A stretch of 64,000 nucleotides of DNA from Spirochaetae bacterium HGW-Spirochaetae-1. Its GTDB lineage: Bacteria; Spirochaetota; UBA4802; UBA5550. Made by a program: the position numbers and the translations under genes. Location of the stretch: NCBI GenBank assembly GCA_002839375.1, contig PGXY01000007.1:372001-436000 (forward strand). The letters are read 5' to 3'. The notes under the pieces are model-generated. The model ran no database searches, was not told the DNA's origin, and worked only from the letters and a program-made list of their open reading frames with translations. This document shows positions 9,509-19,178 of this stretch, in pieces (within the stretch, counting starts at the first letter, position 1; every line of letters starts with the position of its first letter).

Positions 9509-10573
9509 ATGAAAAGAATCGTCTTATTGACAATCTTGTCTATCTGCCTCATGGGGCTCATGGCACCTATCGCCCATGCTCGTCCCACCATGGCTTTTGG
9601 TTACCTGGCGAATAACTCCAACGATGACAACTTTGACTACCTGGAAACCATTTTCCCCAATTCATTCGCCAATTCGCTGAAGAACATTTTTGACATCAAT
9701 GCCATAAAACCACATAGCCTCAACGAAGAGTTGAAAAAATACAAGCAGGAGCTGAAAAAATACTATCAGGCTTATGAACTGCCCGAGCTGGTGGAAAAAA
9801 TCGATTCTGATCTTTTTATTTACGGTAACTTCACACCACTCCCCAACAACCAGATAAAAATCGTGCTGCACCTCTACGCTGAAGACTCAAAAAGGATTTT
9901 TACCTTTACCAACGTGGGAAAAATGGAGACGGAAATATTCCGACTCGTGGATCGAATCACCATGATACTCCTCAATTTCATGGATAAAGACAACCTTTTC
10001 ATCACAAAGATCATCGCCCCCAGTGCCCGGCTTGCCTTTTTCACGAATCTTGAAGGTGATGAGCTCAACCAGTTCTATTTCCCCTTCATGCAGACGGGCT
10101 ACGGTGTTTCATACTTCCAGGGCAACGAGCTCTACAATAAACTTACCGTGGATGACATGCAGGCCTTTTCCAATGTAGCTACAAGGGAGAACAGCTACGA
10201 TATCATTACGGACATGAGAAAAGTCCGCTTCCTCTATGGAACCTGGAGTGGGAATTACCACGATGAAAGGACCAGAGAATTACGGGAAAGCTTTACCGCC
10301 AATGATCTGAATTACCTGAAATCAAAAGAAGCCATTCTGGAAACCATCAATAAAACCTATAATGGTTCCATCGATTATCTGATAATTGCCGGATTCGATA
10401 CATCAAGAAGCAGAGCCTGGGTTCGCTGCATTGATCTGAAAGAAAAAGACCTGGTATGGATGCAGACCGATATCAAGGGAGGATCTATTAAGGAAATCGG
10501 GGAAAACATGATCAAACGCATGAACACCAAAATAGAAGATCCTTTTAAAGAACAAATCGAAAAAAATAAATAA
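9509..10573 (+). CDS. Secreted protein, CsgG/LpoB-like C-terminal motif
   Basis: A 354-residue exported protein with a Sec signal peptide cleaved near AHA-R at residue 25. After it comes MAFGYLANNSNDDNF, resembling the opening strand of proteins that assemble from a predicted alpha/beta fold such as CsgG or TolB-N. The C terminus carries DYLIIAGFDTSRSRAWVRC and IDLKEKDLVW, parallel to the upstream lipoprotein. The gene begins immediately after the upstream stop (TAGATG), so both are made together. The exact function is unknown; an envelope complex with the lipoprotein is the likeliest reading. Confidence 0.65.
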   Translation: MKRIVLLTILSICLMGLMAPIAHARPTMAFGYLANNSNDDNFDYLETIFPNSFANSLKNIFDINAIKPHSLNEELKKYKQELKKYYQAYELPELVEKIDSDLFIYGNFTPLPNNQIKIVLHLYAEDSKRIFTFTNVGKMETEIFRLVDRITMILLNFMDKDNLFITKIIAPSARLAFFTNLEGDELNQFYFPFMQTGYGVSYFQGNELYNKLTVDDMQAFSNVATRENSYDIITDMRKVRFLYGTWSGNYHDERTRELRESFTANDLNYLKSKEAILETINKTYNGSIDYLIIAGFDTSRSRAWVRCIDLKEKDLVWMQTDIKGGSIKEIGENMIKRMNTKIEDPFKEQIEKNK

Positions 10574-10591
10574 CGAGACATTCCCCCGATA

Positions 10592-11320
10592 TTATCGCAT
10601 TCTTCTTTTAATGGTAAGCTCTGCGGCCTTTTCATACTGACCGGTCTTCCGGTACACATCGATAAGCGCTTTGTTAATCTGAGGATCCTGGTCGCTGACC
10701 TTTTTCGCCTCTTCCAGAAAGGAAATCGCCTCCTTCACATTCCCCATATTATCGCTGGTCACACCAAGATAGTACAGGAGATCGACATCATCCATTCCCC
10801 GTTCGCGGGCCATGATCAGTTCCTTATAGGCTTCACGGTAATTTTTTATTTTATAAAGGGCTTTCCCATACACGAAGTGGAGGCCCGCATCATTTCTGCC
10901 CAGACCCATGTTCCGCATTCCCGCGATCTCCCCGTAATATCCCTGCTGCATCAGTTCCGCCAGGACCTTTTCCAGTTCCTCGCGGGTGATATCAGCCCCT
11001 TCAAGCGATGCCACGATAAGATCCGCCCCTTCACTCTTCTTCCCCATTCTCATATAGCACTGCCCGGCAATACGAATAATATCCAGGTCATGGGGAAAAA
11101 CGATGATTATATCCCTCAGGTAGCCTTCCAACTGCTCATAGTTTTTCTCCTCCAGGAGTTCACTGCTTTTCCTTTTTACGTCCTCCAGGGTAGTGTGGCG
11201 ATATTTTTTATAATAGGTCGTAATATAAAAGCGGTATACATCCATGCTGTAGAAGTACGAAGCGGCAAAAAGGCCGATTATTGAAAAAAAGACCAGGGTT
11301 TTAAATATGCGTCGTATCAT
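10592..11320 (-). CDS. Membrane-anchored TPR protein
   Basis: A 242-residue protein with an N-terminal hydrophobic anchor (residues 7-26) followed by tetratricopeptide-like repeats, clearest at the C terminus (VDLLYYLGVTSDNMGNVKEA and the following GQYEKAAELTI). It probably scaffolds a periplasmic complex. It converges on the secreted protein gene with an 18-base gap that shows no terminator. The 220-base divergent gap to the LolA-like gene has only weak promoter candidates, for example TTGACG at 11400-11405. Confidence 0.75.
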   Translation of the reverse strand: MIRRIFKTLVFFSIIGLFAASYFYSMDVYRFYITTYYKKYRHTTLEDVKRKSSELLEEKNYEQLEGYLRDIIIVFPHDLDIIRIAGQCYMRMGKKSEGADLIVASLEGADITREELEKVLAELMQQGYYGEIAGMRNMGLGRNDAGLHFVYGKALYKIKNYREAYKELIMARERGMDDVDLLYYLGVTSDNMGNVKEAISFLEEAKKVSDQDPQINKALIDVYRKTGQYEKAAELTIKRRMR

Positions 11321-11541
11321 GGTTATCCTTATTCCGGGACATTCACTTGTCTTATTCAGAATAATTCCATCACGGAATAATGCAACAAAATAAATTCAAT
11401 TGACGGTAATTTAATTCTTGTCATATGAGACTTCAGTGCAATAGTATGCTAACAGGCTTATTCTGGTGTTATTTCTTATAACTAGTCATATCAGCGAAAG
11501 AAATCAAACATTATATCTTAACTTTTGCGAGTATTTTGTTT

Positions 11542-12147
11542 ATGAAATTTAGAACTTTTTTCATCACCATTACACTGCTCCTTGTATCGGCAGCATCTCT
11601 CATGGCTATCACCGGCACAGAGGCCGTGGAAAAATTCCGGAGCAGGATGTTCGGCATACCCCAGCTGACAGGTATCATCTCCTGGTCCACGGACAATGGT
11701 ACACCCTACACGGGTAGCTTTAAATATATGAGCCCCGGCAAAATCTATGTAAAATTCACCAATCCCGCTGGAAAGGTGGTTGTTTCCAACGGCAAAAAAT
11801 TGTGGATATATGATCCCGGCAGCAACGTATGCGGCGTCCAGGAGCTGGCTCCTGGCCAGTCAGGAGGAATCGCCGGTCTCATCAACGGCTACACGGGAAT
11901 CGTGACCTCACAGGGTACTGGCTACACGCTGAAACTGAAAAACAGCGAACGCAGCTACCCGGAGATAACCCTCATTCTGGATTCCACCTTCTTCCTGAAA
12001 AAGGCCATCCTGAGAAATAAAGAAGGTGACAACCTGCGGTTTTCATTGAGCAATATCGACACATCGGCGACCATAATGCGCGGGATTTTCGATTTTAACG
12101 TGCCGGCCAATGCCCAGGTCGTAAAAAATCCATTGCAGATAAAATAG
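11542..12147 (+). CDS. lolA: Outer-membrane lipoprotein carrier protein LolA-like
   Basis: A 201-residue periplasmic protein with a signal peptide (residues 1 to about 21) and the LolA/LolB-like fold pattern: SWSTDNGTPYTGSFKYMSPG, then VVVSNGKKLWIYDPGSNVCGV, then a late strand with IFDFNVPANAQVV. LolA carries lipoproteins across the periplasm from LolCDE to the outer membrane, which fits the many lipoproteins nearby. An in-frame TTG two codons upstream is possible, but ATG at 11542 starts a cleaner signal peptide. A small barrel protein follows after 8 bases, probably co-transcribed. Confidence 0.8.
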   Translation: MKFRTFFITITLLLVSAASLMAITGTEAVEKFRSRMFGIPQLTGIISWSTDNGTPYTGSFKYMSPGKIYVKFTNPAGKVVVSNGKKLWIYDPGSNVCGVQELAPGQSGGIAGLINGYTGIVTSQGTGYTLKLKNSERSYPEITLILDSTFFLKKAILRNKEGDNLRFSLSNIDTSATIMRGIFDFNVPANAQVVKNPLQIK

Positions 12148-12155
12148 ACGAAACT

Positions 12156-12779
12156 GTGAGAAGAGCATCTATCATCACGATATTTTTATTCCTGACACTC
12201 ATCCTGTCCGGTGCAGCGGCACGTTCCGAGGAAAAGGAATTGCGAAAGGTTCTTTTCTATACTTATGTCGGGCCCGTCATGGGTTTTGGATACAATCACA
12301 TCAAATACAAGGAGTGGAATCAGGCAACCAGCCTGTATGGAACGGAATATGTCAGCGGCCCCCATTTCAACGGAGGATGCGCCTTTAATCTCCACGCTGA
12401 AAACTTCATCGGCGACTTCCGCATCGAGTATATGTACAATTTGAATGACGGCAACCATGTCATCACTCATTTTTTCTACTCCATTTTCGGGAAATATCGG
12501 TGGCCTATAAACGAAATGTTCGGGATCACATCGGGCCTGGGAATTTATTTTGAAACACCGCCGTCCAATACCAATTACAATGGCTGCGCCGGCCTCCAGG
12601 TTCCTGTTGGGGTCATGGTCAAAACATCCTTTGACACCAGGCTCTTCGCCGATTTCGTCACGCGTTTCGGATACTACGGCTACGATGACAACAACGCCAA
12701 GATCAAACTCAGCGACAGCTCCTACAAGGTATCCTACGGTCTGCAGATAGGGTTCCTCTTTAAAGTCGGCCGATTATAA
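12156..12779 (+). CDS. Small outer-membrane beta-barrel protein
   Basis: A 207-residue exported protein that starts at GTG. It has a signal peptide to about residue 23 (SGAAARS), then alternating amphipathic strands rich in Tyr, Phe and Gly typical of an 8-stranded OMP (for example FIGDFRIEYMYNL and IFGKYRWPIN). It lies 8 bases behind the lolA-like gene, so its own delivery to the outer membrane is plausible context. No family name is evident. The 158 bases before comEC show no terminator. Confidence 0.65.
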   Translation: MRRASIITIFLFLTLILSGAAARSEEKELRKVLFYTYVGPVMGFGYNHIKYKEWNQATSLYGTEYVSGPHFNGGCAFNLHAENFIGDFRIEYMYNLNDGNHVITHFFYSIFGKYRWPINEMFGITSGLGIYFETPPSNTNYNGCAGLQVPVGVMVKTSFDTRLFADFVTRFGYYGYDDNNAKIKLSDSSYKVSYGLQIGFLFKVGRL

Positions 12780-12937
12780 ATTCACTTCCGTAAATCCCCT
12801 TTTACCCCAATTTTTTCAAGAAAGCAGCCGGTTAATTCCCTGTCAGCAAATATCCTGTTCAATCAATCCACACTTCCTTCGTTTTATAGTATATACCCAT
12901 TTAATTGCGGTAACATTGTACGTTCGGGGATATATGC

Positions 12938-15073
12938 ATGAGCAAAAAAATATTCGTTCCATCACTCTTTTTATTAACAATTCTTGCCGCTGCAATTCTC
13001 CTCAGCCACGGCTTCTACCTGCAGCAAAAAAATCTTCTCCTGACAGGAGCCGCCTTCTCCGTGGCCTCAGCAGCATTTCTTGCTATAACGGCAATATACA
13101 CACTGCCCCGGGGACATTTTTTATATCTGCTTTTCATCGCCGCCATCCTTCTCTCGGGTGCATTTCTCCGGATACGGAATACCTGCCTTGACAGGGAATT
13201 GGTCGTCCTGAAGACACCGTACAACGCCATCATTGTGAATGTCAGTGAATATCGATACCACAGCGAGATATTATTGCGTATACAGACATCCGCAGGAAAG
13301 AAACTTAAACCGGAGATTATGGCCCTGGGATATTCCGATTCCACCGTTTCATTTGATATTTCCAATAAACTCATCATACGTGAACCATTAAAAAAAATTA
13401 ATCCGGCGTCTCCCTCGTTCCATGAATTGAATCTCCTCCGAAAGGGCATCAAATATACGGTCCGGCTCACTGAAAACAATTATGAGACAGAGAGCCGTGA
13501 AAGACTACCGCTCAAAAAAAAGATGCGGGCCTATATAGTACGCATGCTTGAATCATGCTATTCGCGGGAACAGTCTGATTTACTCAAGTCTCTCTGGTTC
13601 GGCAACAAGCGTTTTATCAGGAAGTCGGTGCTGCATCAATATAAGCAGGCAGGCGTCATCCATGTTCTTGCCGCCAGCGGCCTCCACGTGGGGATAGTGG
13701 CGGCCCTTCCACTAATGTTACTGGGACTCCTGAGGATCAAAAAGAACGCCGGTTATTTCACTGCCACGGTTCTCGTTGCAGGATATTTGTACCTGACCGA
13801 TACACCCGTTTCCCTTATGCGCGCCTGCATTATGTTCGCGCTCTTTGCCCTGCAGCACGGTTTCAGCCGGGACAAAAACGCCTTCAACCTTCTTTTTATC
13901 GCGGCAATTGTAATCCTGTCAGCCCTCCCTCATGAACTTTACAGTCCCGGTTTTCAATTGAGTTTTGGCGCCACAGCGGGAATACTAATCTTTTTCCAGC
14001 GCTACAGACCCGTATTCATGAGCCGCCCTTCGGTCCTTTCCAACTCGCTTGCCCTTACCATTTCGGCCCAGATTCTGACCATTCCACTGATTCTGATCCA
14101 CTTTGGGGAAATTAATTTTATGGGCATAGTGTCCAACTGCGTTGTCATTCCCCTGGTATCCCTGATCCTGACGGCTTCCATCCCCCTATGCCTGTTATTC
14201 CCTGTCTGGCCCTCCGCTGCAGTGGCTGCCGGTTCCATAATGGAATGGCCCTTCAGATTTCTCCAATGGAGCGTATCACTCCTGGCAGGAAGGGCCTCAC
14301 ACTTCAGCGTCGGGGGAAACCTGGTCTTCCCTGCCCTGGCGGTACCTTGCCTGTTTCTGATTCCCCTGTTTTTTACCGGCAAAAAAAAGAGGATAGCTGC
14401 CGCTGCATCGTGTGTACTGTATGTATTTCTGTGGATTTTTTTCATCGGGAAGGCAGGGACGGCTCAGGGAGAAATCACTATGGTGAGGCATGGCAGGGGT
14501 ATCTGCCTTTTTATGCGGGAAAAAGAGAAAGGATGCATCATCGGTGATATTCCCGATAGCGCCACGGCCGAAAGCCTGAAACAGTGCATCAATGAATCAT
14601 CAGTAATTGACCTGTCCCTGTATATTAACAGGCCCGATTTCTTAAATATGAAATACTACGCAGGGATTACGAGACAGTTACCGGTCAGTACCTGCACTTT
14701 GGACAGTTCATTCCGGCTTTCCAGGCAGATGAACTATTTCCTGAGGTTGATTGAAAAGGATGATATTATATTTAAAATAGCCAATCTGCAGGCAAATGAA
14801 AGGTGTATTATAGAGGATTACAAAAAAACAATCTCATCACCAATTAATATTGACTCGGAGAAGATGATCATATATATATACTCAACATATAAGAAGCGGC
14901 AAAGGGAAGATGCGGAAATAATGGCAGTATTCCCGATTCCGCTCAAAATAATTAAAATCAAGAATGAGAAACCACGGCAGCCTGCGGGCGGCCAATTAAA
15001 TAAGGGTAATGACAATACAGCAAAAAACATCCCAGGCCAGAAAGAACATGGTGAGCACATCGAACCTGACTGA
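12938..15073 (+). CDS. comEC: ComEC/Rec2-family DNA uptake channel
   Basis: A 711-residue polytopic membrane protein. GGGGA precedes the ATG at 12938. After several N-terminal membrane segments there is a DUF4131/OB-like region (residues of about 85-165), then the ComEC competence core with the hallmark HVLAASGLHVGIVAALP, TDTPVSLMRACIM and SPGFQLSFGATAGILIFF. ComEC moves single-stranded DNA into the cytoplasm during transformation. The C-terminal region lacks the HxHxDH motif of the MBL nuclease domain found in many ComEC proteins, so it is degenerate. The end overlaps the next gene. Confidence 0.9.
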   Translation: MSKKIFVPSLFLLTILAAAILLSHGFYLQQKNLLLTGAAFSVASAAFLAITAIYTLPRGHFLYLLFIAAILLSGAFLRIRNTCLDRELVVLKTPYNAIIVNVSEYRYHSEILLRIQTSAGKKLKPEIMALGYSDSTVSFDISNKLIIREPLKKINPASPSFHELNLLRKGIKYTVRLTENNYETESRERLPLKKKMRAYIVRMLESCYSREQSDLLKSLWFGNKRFIRKSVLHQYKQAGVIHVLAASGLHVGIVAALPLMLLGLLRIKKNAGYFTATVLVAGYLYLTDTPVSLMRACIMFALFALQHGFSRDKNAFNLLFIAAIVILSALPHELYSPGFQLSFGATAGILIFFQRYRPVFMSRPSVLSNSLALTISAQILTIPLILIHFGEINFMGIVSNCVVIPLVSLILTASIPLCLLFPVWPSAAVAAGSIMEWPFRFLQWSVSLLAGRASHFSVGGNLVFPALAVPCLFLIPLFFTGKKKRIAAAASCVLYVFLWIFFIGKAGTAQGEITMVRHGRGICLFMREKEKGCIIGDIPDSATAESLKQCINESSVIDLSLYINRPDFLNMKYYAGITRQLPVSTCTLDSSFRLSRQMNYFLRLIEKDDIIFKIANLQANERCIIEDYKKTISSPINIDSEKMIIYIYSTYKKRQREDAEIMAVFPIPLKIIKIKNEKPRQPAGGQLNKGNDNTAKNIPGQKEHGEHIEPD

Positions 15074-16523
15074 AAAAATTCAGAGAGGGGAAGAAGTGTC
15101 CATTCGTTTCCGGTATCCCACCGACGATATATTGACCAGAGTCAATTCTCTAATGGCTAAAATACTCTCCAAACTCGATCTCGTTTTTCTCCTCGATACC
15201 ATAATCACTATCCTGCGTGAGATTATACTCAATGCCGTCAAAGCAAATGCCAAGAGGCTTTTTTTCGAAAAACTCGAACTGGATATCACTGATCAAAAAG
15301 TATATACCAACGGCATGAAGATATTCAAGGATACCGTCATCAATGACCTCGAAAGTATCAGCGAAGACATGAACAACAGTAAATACAGCATCACCATGCG
15401 TATTAAAAAACTGGAATCCGGCGTCCGCATATCCATTACGAATAATATAAAAATCCTCCCCGATGAACTGGATCGCATAAATTTTCGTATTGAAAAAGCC
15501 ATGGAAAGCCAGGACTTTACCGAAGCCTATGAAACCGTGTATGATCCATCAGAAGGTGCGGGCCTGGGCATTATCCTCACCATTCTTCTTCTTAAAAACG
15601 CCGGCATCAATCCGGAATTTTACAGCATTACACAGGAAGAGGGAACCATTACCACATCACTGCTGATCCCCTACATTCTAAGACCCATGGAGACCATCAC
15701 CTCCATAAAAAAACAAATACTGGAACAGGTGGATGCCCTCCCCACATTTCCGGAAAATATCCTCGAGCTGCAGGCCCTGTGCAATAATTCCGAGGCCTCC
15801 ATCGATGAAATAGCATCGCGCATCATCGTGGACCCGTCACTGACCGCCGATGTTCTGAAGATATCCAACTCGGCCGGATTCATCACGGGGAAACGGATTA
15901 AAAGCGTCAATGAGTCCATCATGATAATCGGGCTGCGCAACCTCAACTCGATCCTCACTGTTGCGGCGGCACGGAAGATATTGGATAAACGCTATAAAAA
16001 ATTCGAACAGATATGGAGCCACTGTAATAAAACGGCATTTTATGCCCGCACCCTGGCAGTGGAGCTGGGCATGAACAATATCGTCGACCAGGTATTCATA
16101 TCCGGACTCCTCCACGATATAGGCAAGATCGTGCTCCTGTCCACGGACCAGAACCTTATCAACCAGGTCTCGGATCTGGTTGAAAACCGGAAAATCCGGT
16201 CATCGACCATTCTCGAGGAAATAGCCATCGGCATCAGCCATTCATCCATCGGCGCCCTCATCAGCAACAAGTGGAACTTCCCGGACTATCTCATCGAGGC
16301 CATCAATTTTCATCACTCGCCCCTGGATGCCGATGCGGAATACGACAAAATCGTCAGCGTGGTATACCTGGCCAACATGTTTGCCGGCATAGAAATACAA
16401 AAGTATGGTTACAGCTTCATAGAGAATGAAATCCTGGAAAGACTCAACCTCACGCTGGGCGACCTGAAAAAAATCAGCCTGCGTCTCAAAACAAAATTTG
16501 AAAAGCACACCTCCCTGATGTAG
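15048..16523 (+). CDS. HDOD regulator with N-terminal histidine-kinase-like ATPase region
   Basis: A 491-residue cytoplasmic protein. The N-terminal 200 residues resemble a histidine-kinase-type ATPase fold (EGAGLGIILTILLLKNAGI is like a G box), but no phosphoacceptor His box is evident. The C-terminal half, from about residue 215, is an HDOD domain with the FPENILELQALCNN opening and GLLHDIGKIVLLS; HDOD proteins are regulators related to HD hydrolases. An upstream in-frame ATG at 15009 exists, but its AAGGG is only 2 bases away, so ATG 15048 is preferred. It overlaps comEC by 26 bases and precedes the DUF115 gene by 7 bases. Confidence 0.75.
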   Translation: MVSTSNLTEKIQRGEEVSIRFRYPTDDILTRVNSLMAKILSKLDLVFLLDTIITILREIILNAVKANAKRLFFEKLELDITDQKVYTNGMKIFKDTVINDLESISEDMNNSKYSITMRIKKLESGVRISITNNIKILPDELDRINFRIEKAMESQDFTEAYETVYDPSEGAGLGIILTILLLKNAGINPEFYSITQEEGTITTSLLIPYILRPMETITSIKKQILEQVDALPTFPENILELQALCNNSEASIDEIASRIIVDPSLTADVLKISNSAGFITGKRIKSVNESIMIIGLRNLNSILTVAAARKILDKRYKKFEQIWSHCNKTAFYARTLAVELGMNNIVDQVFISGLLHDIGKIVLLSTDQNLINQVSDLVENRKIRSSTILEEIAIGISHSSIGALISNKWNFPDYLIEAINFHHSPLDADAEYDKIVSVVYLANMFAGIEIQKYGYSFIENEILERLNLTLGDLKKISLRLKTKFEKHTSLM

Positions 16524-16530
16524 GATCTCC

Positions 16531-18234
16531 ATGAGCGATTATCATCTGCAGGAAACCGGTAAGGGTACTTACACGCTGATATACAGGGCTGGGAATGAAA
16601 TACGGCTTCATTCGGCCTATGATCCCCTTGTTGAATCGGAGCGGGCCGTTTCACAATTTAAAAAAGGGCGCGCGTCCCATATCGTTGTGTCAGGCGTAGC
16701 CCTGGGATACCATATTGCCGAACTGAAAAAGAGATTTCCCGACTGCCATGTACTGGCCGTTGAACACGACCGGGAGGTGGTAGACCTGGCCCGGAAAGCA
16801 TGTTCCTCCAATCTTGAATCGGTAACGGTGTTTTCCGACCGTGCCGGGCTTCTGGCTTACTTCGACACCTTCGATATGAGCAGTTTTAAGGGAATAGCCC
16901 ATTATATTCACCGCCCCTCATACATGCTGTACCGTAAATTTTATGACGGCATGGTCTCGGAGGTCAAGCAACAGATAGCTTCGCGGGTCAGCGATATCCT
17001 GACCCGCTTTGAATTCGAGGAGAGATGGATATCCAACATCTTTCGCAACATCCCCCATCTTCAGGAGGCCGTGCCGGTACATGAGCTGTTCGGCAGGTTT
17101 AAAGGCTATCCGGGCATCATAGTCTCGGCGGGCCCTTCCCTGCGGCGCAACATGGACCTGCTGGAAAAATTTCATGACAGGGCCCTCATCGTCTGCGTGG
17201 ACACGGCCTACAAGGTCCTGGGCAGAAAAAAAATCATACCGCACATTGTCATGACCCTGGACGCTCAGAAATACAGCGTCAAACACTTCCTGGGCGTCCC
17301 TCCTTCATCGACGGTACTCCTGGCCGATGTGGTAAGCTATCCGGGAATTCTCCGTTCCTGCACCGGGGAGAAAATCCTCAGCACCACATCGAAATATTTT
17401 TCTGACGGCAGGGGAAACACATTCAGAGAGACCACGCCGGTCATGGACTGGCTTGACAATTACATGCCCCCCCTGGGAGATATTCAATCCGGCGGTTCAG
17501 TGGCCACCAGTGCCTTCGATTTTCTGTTAAACCTGGGGTGTGACCCCATCATACTTACGGGCCAGGACCTGGCCTATACGGGCCGCGAAATCCACAGCAG
17601 CGGCACCTATCATAATGATGACTGGCTCCCCCTCTGCTCCCGAATCCAGAATCTCGACACCATCAACCAGAAGGTCATAAGAAAACGCAGCATAAAATAT
17701 GTCCCCTCCTATGGGGGAGCGGGCACTGTTATTACCGATTTTGTCCTGGATCTCTACCGCGGCTGGTTCGAGGACTCGGCGGAAAAAGTCGGCATAACGG
17801 TCATCAATGCCACGGAGGGTGGTGTGAGGATACGGCACACCGTGGAAAAAACCCTGGAAGAGTGCCTCCGGGAATATCCACGGCAAAACACGGCGCCCTC
17901 GGCGATTCTGGGGGATATACTAAGAGATTTCCGCGGCCGTGAAACCAGGCAGCTTCACCAGGGCCTTTTAAAGGCAGTGAAAGCCCTGGAAGATATAAGC
18001 GCTTTTATAAACAACGAAAAAACAAACCGTGATTTCCAGCAGCGCCTTAACACTCTGATTGATAAACACCAATTAACACAGCTGATACACCCTTTCCTGA
18101 GAAAGAGTGAAATGTATATATCCCGGCATGACATGGATGAAGAAAAGGCCGGTGAAATCATCACCAGGGACATACTTACGGCAGTACAAAAACTGATTCC
18201 CATGATCGGGAAATGCGCCGGTGAATTTACCTGA
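16531..18234 (+). CDS. DUF115/Maf-like motility-associated glycosyltransferase-type protein
   Basis: A 567-residue cytoplasmic protein of the DUF115 (MptE-like, motility accessory factor) family. The core is recognisable: IIVSAGPSLRRNMDLLEKF from about residue 194, an Asp-containing VCVDTAYKVLGRK, then GGSVATSAFDFLLNLGCDPI and LTGQDLAYTGREIHSSGTY. Relatives transfer nonulosonic acids to flagellins in several bacteria and also occur widely in spirochaetes. It starts 7 bases after the HDOD gene. Sugar-transfer activity on flagellin or another surface protein is inferred from family, not shown here. Confidence 0.85.
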   Translation: MSDYHLQETGKGTYTLIYRAGNEIRLHSAYDPLVESERAVSQFKKGRASHIVVSGVALGYHIAELKKRFPDCHVLAVEHDREVVDLARKACSSNLESVTVFSDRAGLLAYFDTFDMSSFKGIAHYIHRPSYMLYRKFYDGMVSEVKQQIASRVSDILTRFEFEERWISNIFRNIPHLQEAVPVHELFGRFKGYPGIIVSAGPSLRRNMDLLEKFHDRALIVCVDTAYKVLGRKKIIPHIVMTLDAQKYSVKHFLGVPPSSTVLLADVVSYPGILRSCTGEKILSTTSKYFSDGRGNTFRETTPVMDWLDNYMPPLGDIQSGGSVATSAFDFLLNLGCDPIILTGQDLAYTGREIHSSGTYHNDDWLPLCSRIQNLDTINQKVIRKRSIKYVPSYGGAGTVITDFVLDLYRGWFEDSAEKVGITVINATEGGVRIRHTVEKTLEECLREYPRQNTAPSAILGDILRDFRGRETRQLHQGLLKAVKALEDISAFINNEKTNRDFQQRLNTLIDKHQLTQLIHPFLRKSEMYISRHDMDEEKAGEIITRDILTAVQKLIPMIGKCAGEFT

Positions 18235-18258
18235 TGGCGGTGTAAGGAAGAAAACTGA

Positions 18259-18286
18259 TACAAATTCCCTCCTTTTTTTCCGATAA
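18259..18286 (+). promoter_or_regulatory. Weak sigma-28-like promoter candidate
   Basis: TACAAATT at 18259-18266, a 12-base spacer and TCCGATAA at 18279-18286 resemble the FliA pattern TAAAGTTT-N11-GCCGATAA. The spacing equals that of the better match at 60753-60780. It lies about 55 bases before the LPP20/FlgT-like gene. Confidence 0.35.
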
Positions 18287-18341
18287 TTAATGAGAAACCG
18301 TGTTTAAGCACGGAAATATCAATAATATAGACCATCAGAAA

Positions 18342-19178
18342 ATGAATAGCATGAAAAAAATCCTGACTGCCATACTCTTCTTTCTGCTCATTCCCCTGAG
18401 CGCCGGTGAAAAAACAGGTTCCGTGATCGACTGGCAGCGGGGAATTATTACAGCCTACGGCATAGCCTCGGTGCGGATAAATGACGAGGGAAAACCCATC
18501 AGTGCCATTGATAACGAGCCCATTTCCCTCAACCTGGAGAGAAATAACGCTTATGAACGGGCCAGGGAAATAGCCCTGGAAAACCTGATAAGCGCCATTA
18601 AATCAATACAGGTGGAGGAAACCCTGTATATGGCGGATATGCTGAAAAAATACGAATATACCAGGGAACGTCTCGACAGGAATATCAATTCCCTCCCGGT
18701 TAATCACTATCCCGTGGACTTCTATCGTTCGGGATGCAAAATCCAACTCACGATCGGAGATCTGATCTCGGTATTCCCCTACTCTTATCCCCGGGAAGAC
18801 TTTCCCCGGTGTGCAAGCAATCCCATTCAGACTGAATACACGGGGCTCATTATCGATACAAGGGGCCTGGATATCGAACCTATGATTTTTCCCGTAATTT
18901 TCAATTCAGAAGGCCTTGAAATCTATAATCGGTATTATATTAATATCAGCAACGCTGTCAGATATGGGATGGTTTCCTATGTCCATTCCGAAGATGAGGC
19001 GTTGAAAAACAAGAGAATCGGAGATAGACCCTATTATACCGTGGCCCTGAAAAAAAACCGGGGCTGTCCTGTTCTTTCAGAAAAGGATGTGAGAAAAATA
19101 TTCAGCAGTGAAAAAACCATTGTCGAATTGCAGAAATGCAAGGTAATATTCATTATAGACAGGGATAAAACGAAATGA
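18342..19178 (+). CDS. Secreted LPP20/FlgT-N-like protein
   Basis: A 278-residue exported protein with a signal peptide beginning MNSMKKIL and ending near SAGE. The start is chosen at ATG 18342; a GTG frame opening at 18300 gives no better signal. The region IDWQRGIITAYGIASVRIN followed by a long helix (RAREIALENLISAIKSI) is the arrangement seen in LPP20 lipoproteins and the FlgT N-terminal domain, which decorate flagellar basal structures or the envelope. Its stop overlaps the next start (ATGA), the first link of a three-gene operon. A weak sigma-28-like site lies upstream. Confidence 0.6.
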   Translation: MNSMKKILTAILFFLLIPLSAGEKTGSVIDWQRGIITAYGIASVRINDEGKPISAIDNEPISLNLERNNAYERAREIALENLISAIKSIQVEETLYMADMLKKYEYTRERLDRNINSLPVNHYPVDFYRSGCKIQLTIGDLISVFPYSYPREDFPRCASNPIQTEYTGLIIDTRGLDIEPMIFPVIFNSEGLEIYNRYYINISNAVRYGMVSYVHSEDEALKNKRIGDRPYYTVALKKNRGCPVLSEKDVRKIFSSEKTIVELQKCKVIFIIDRDKTK

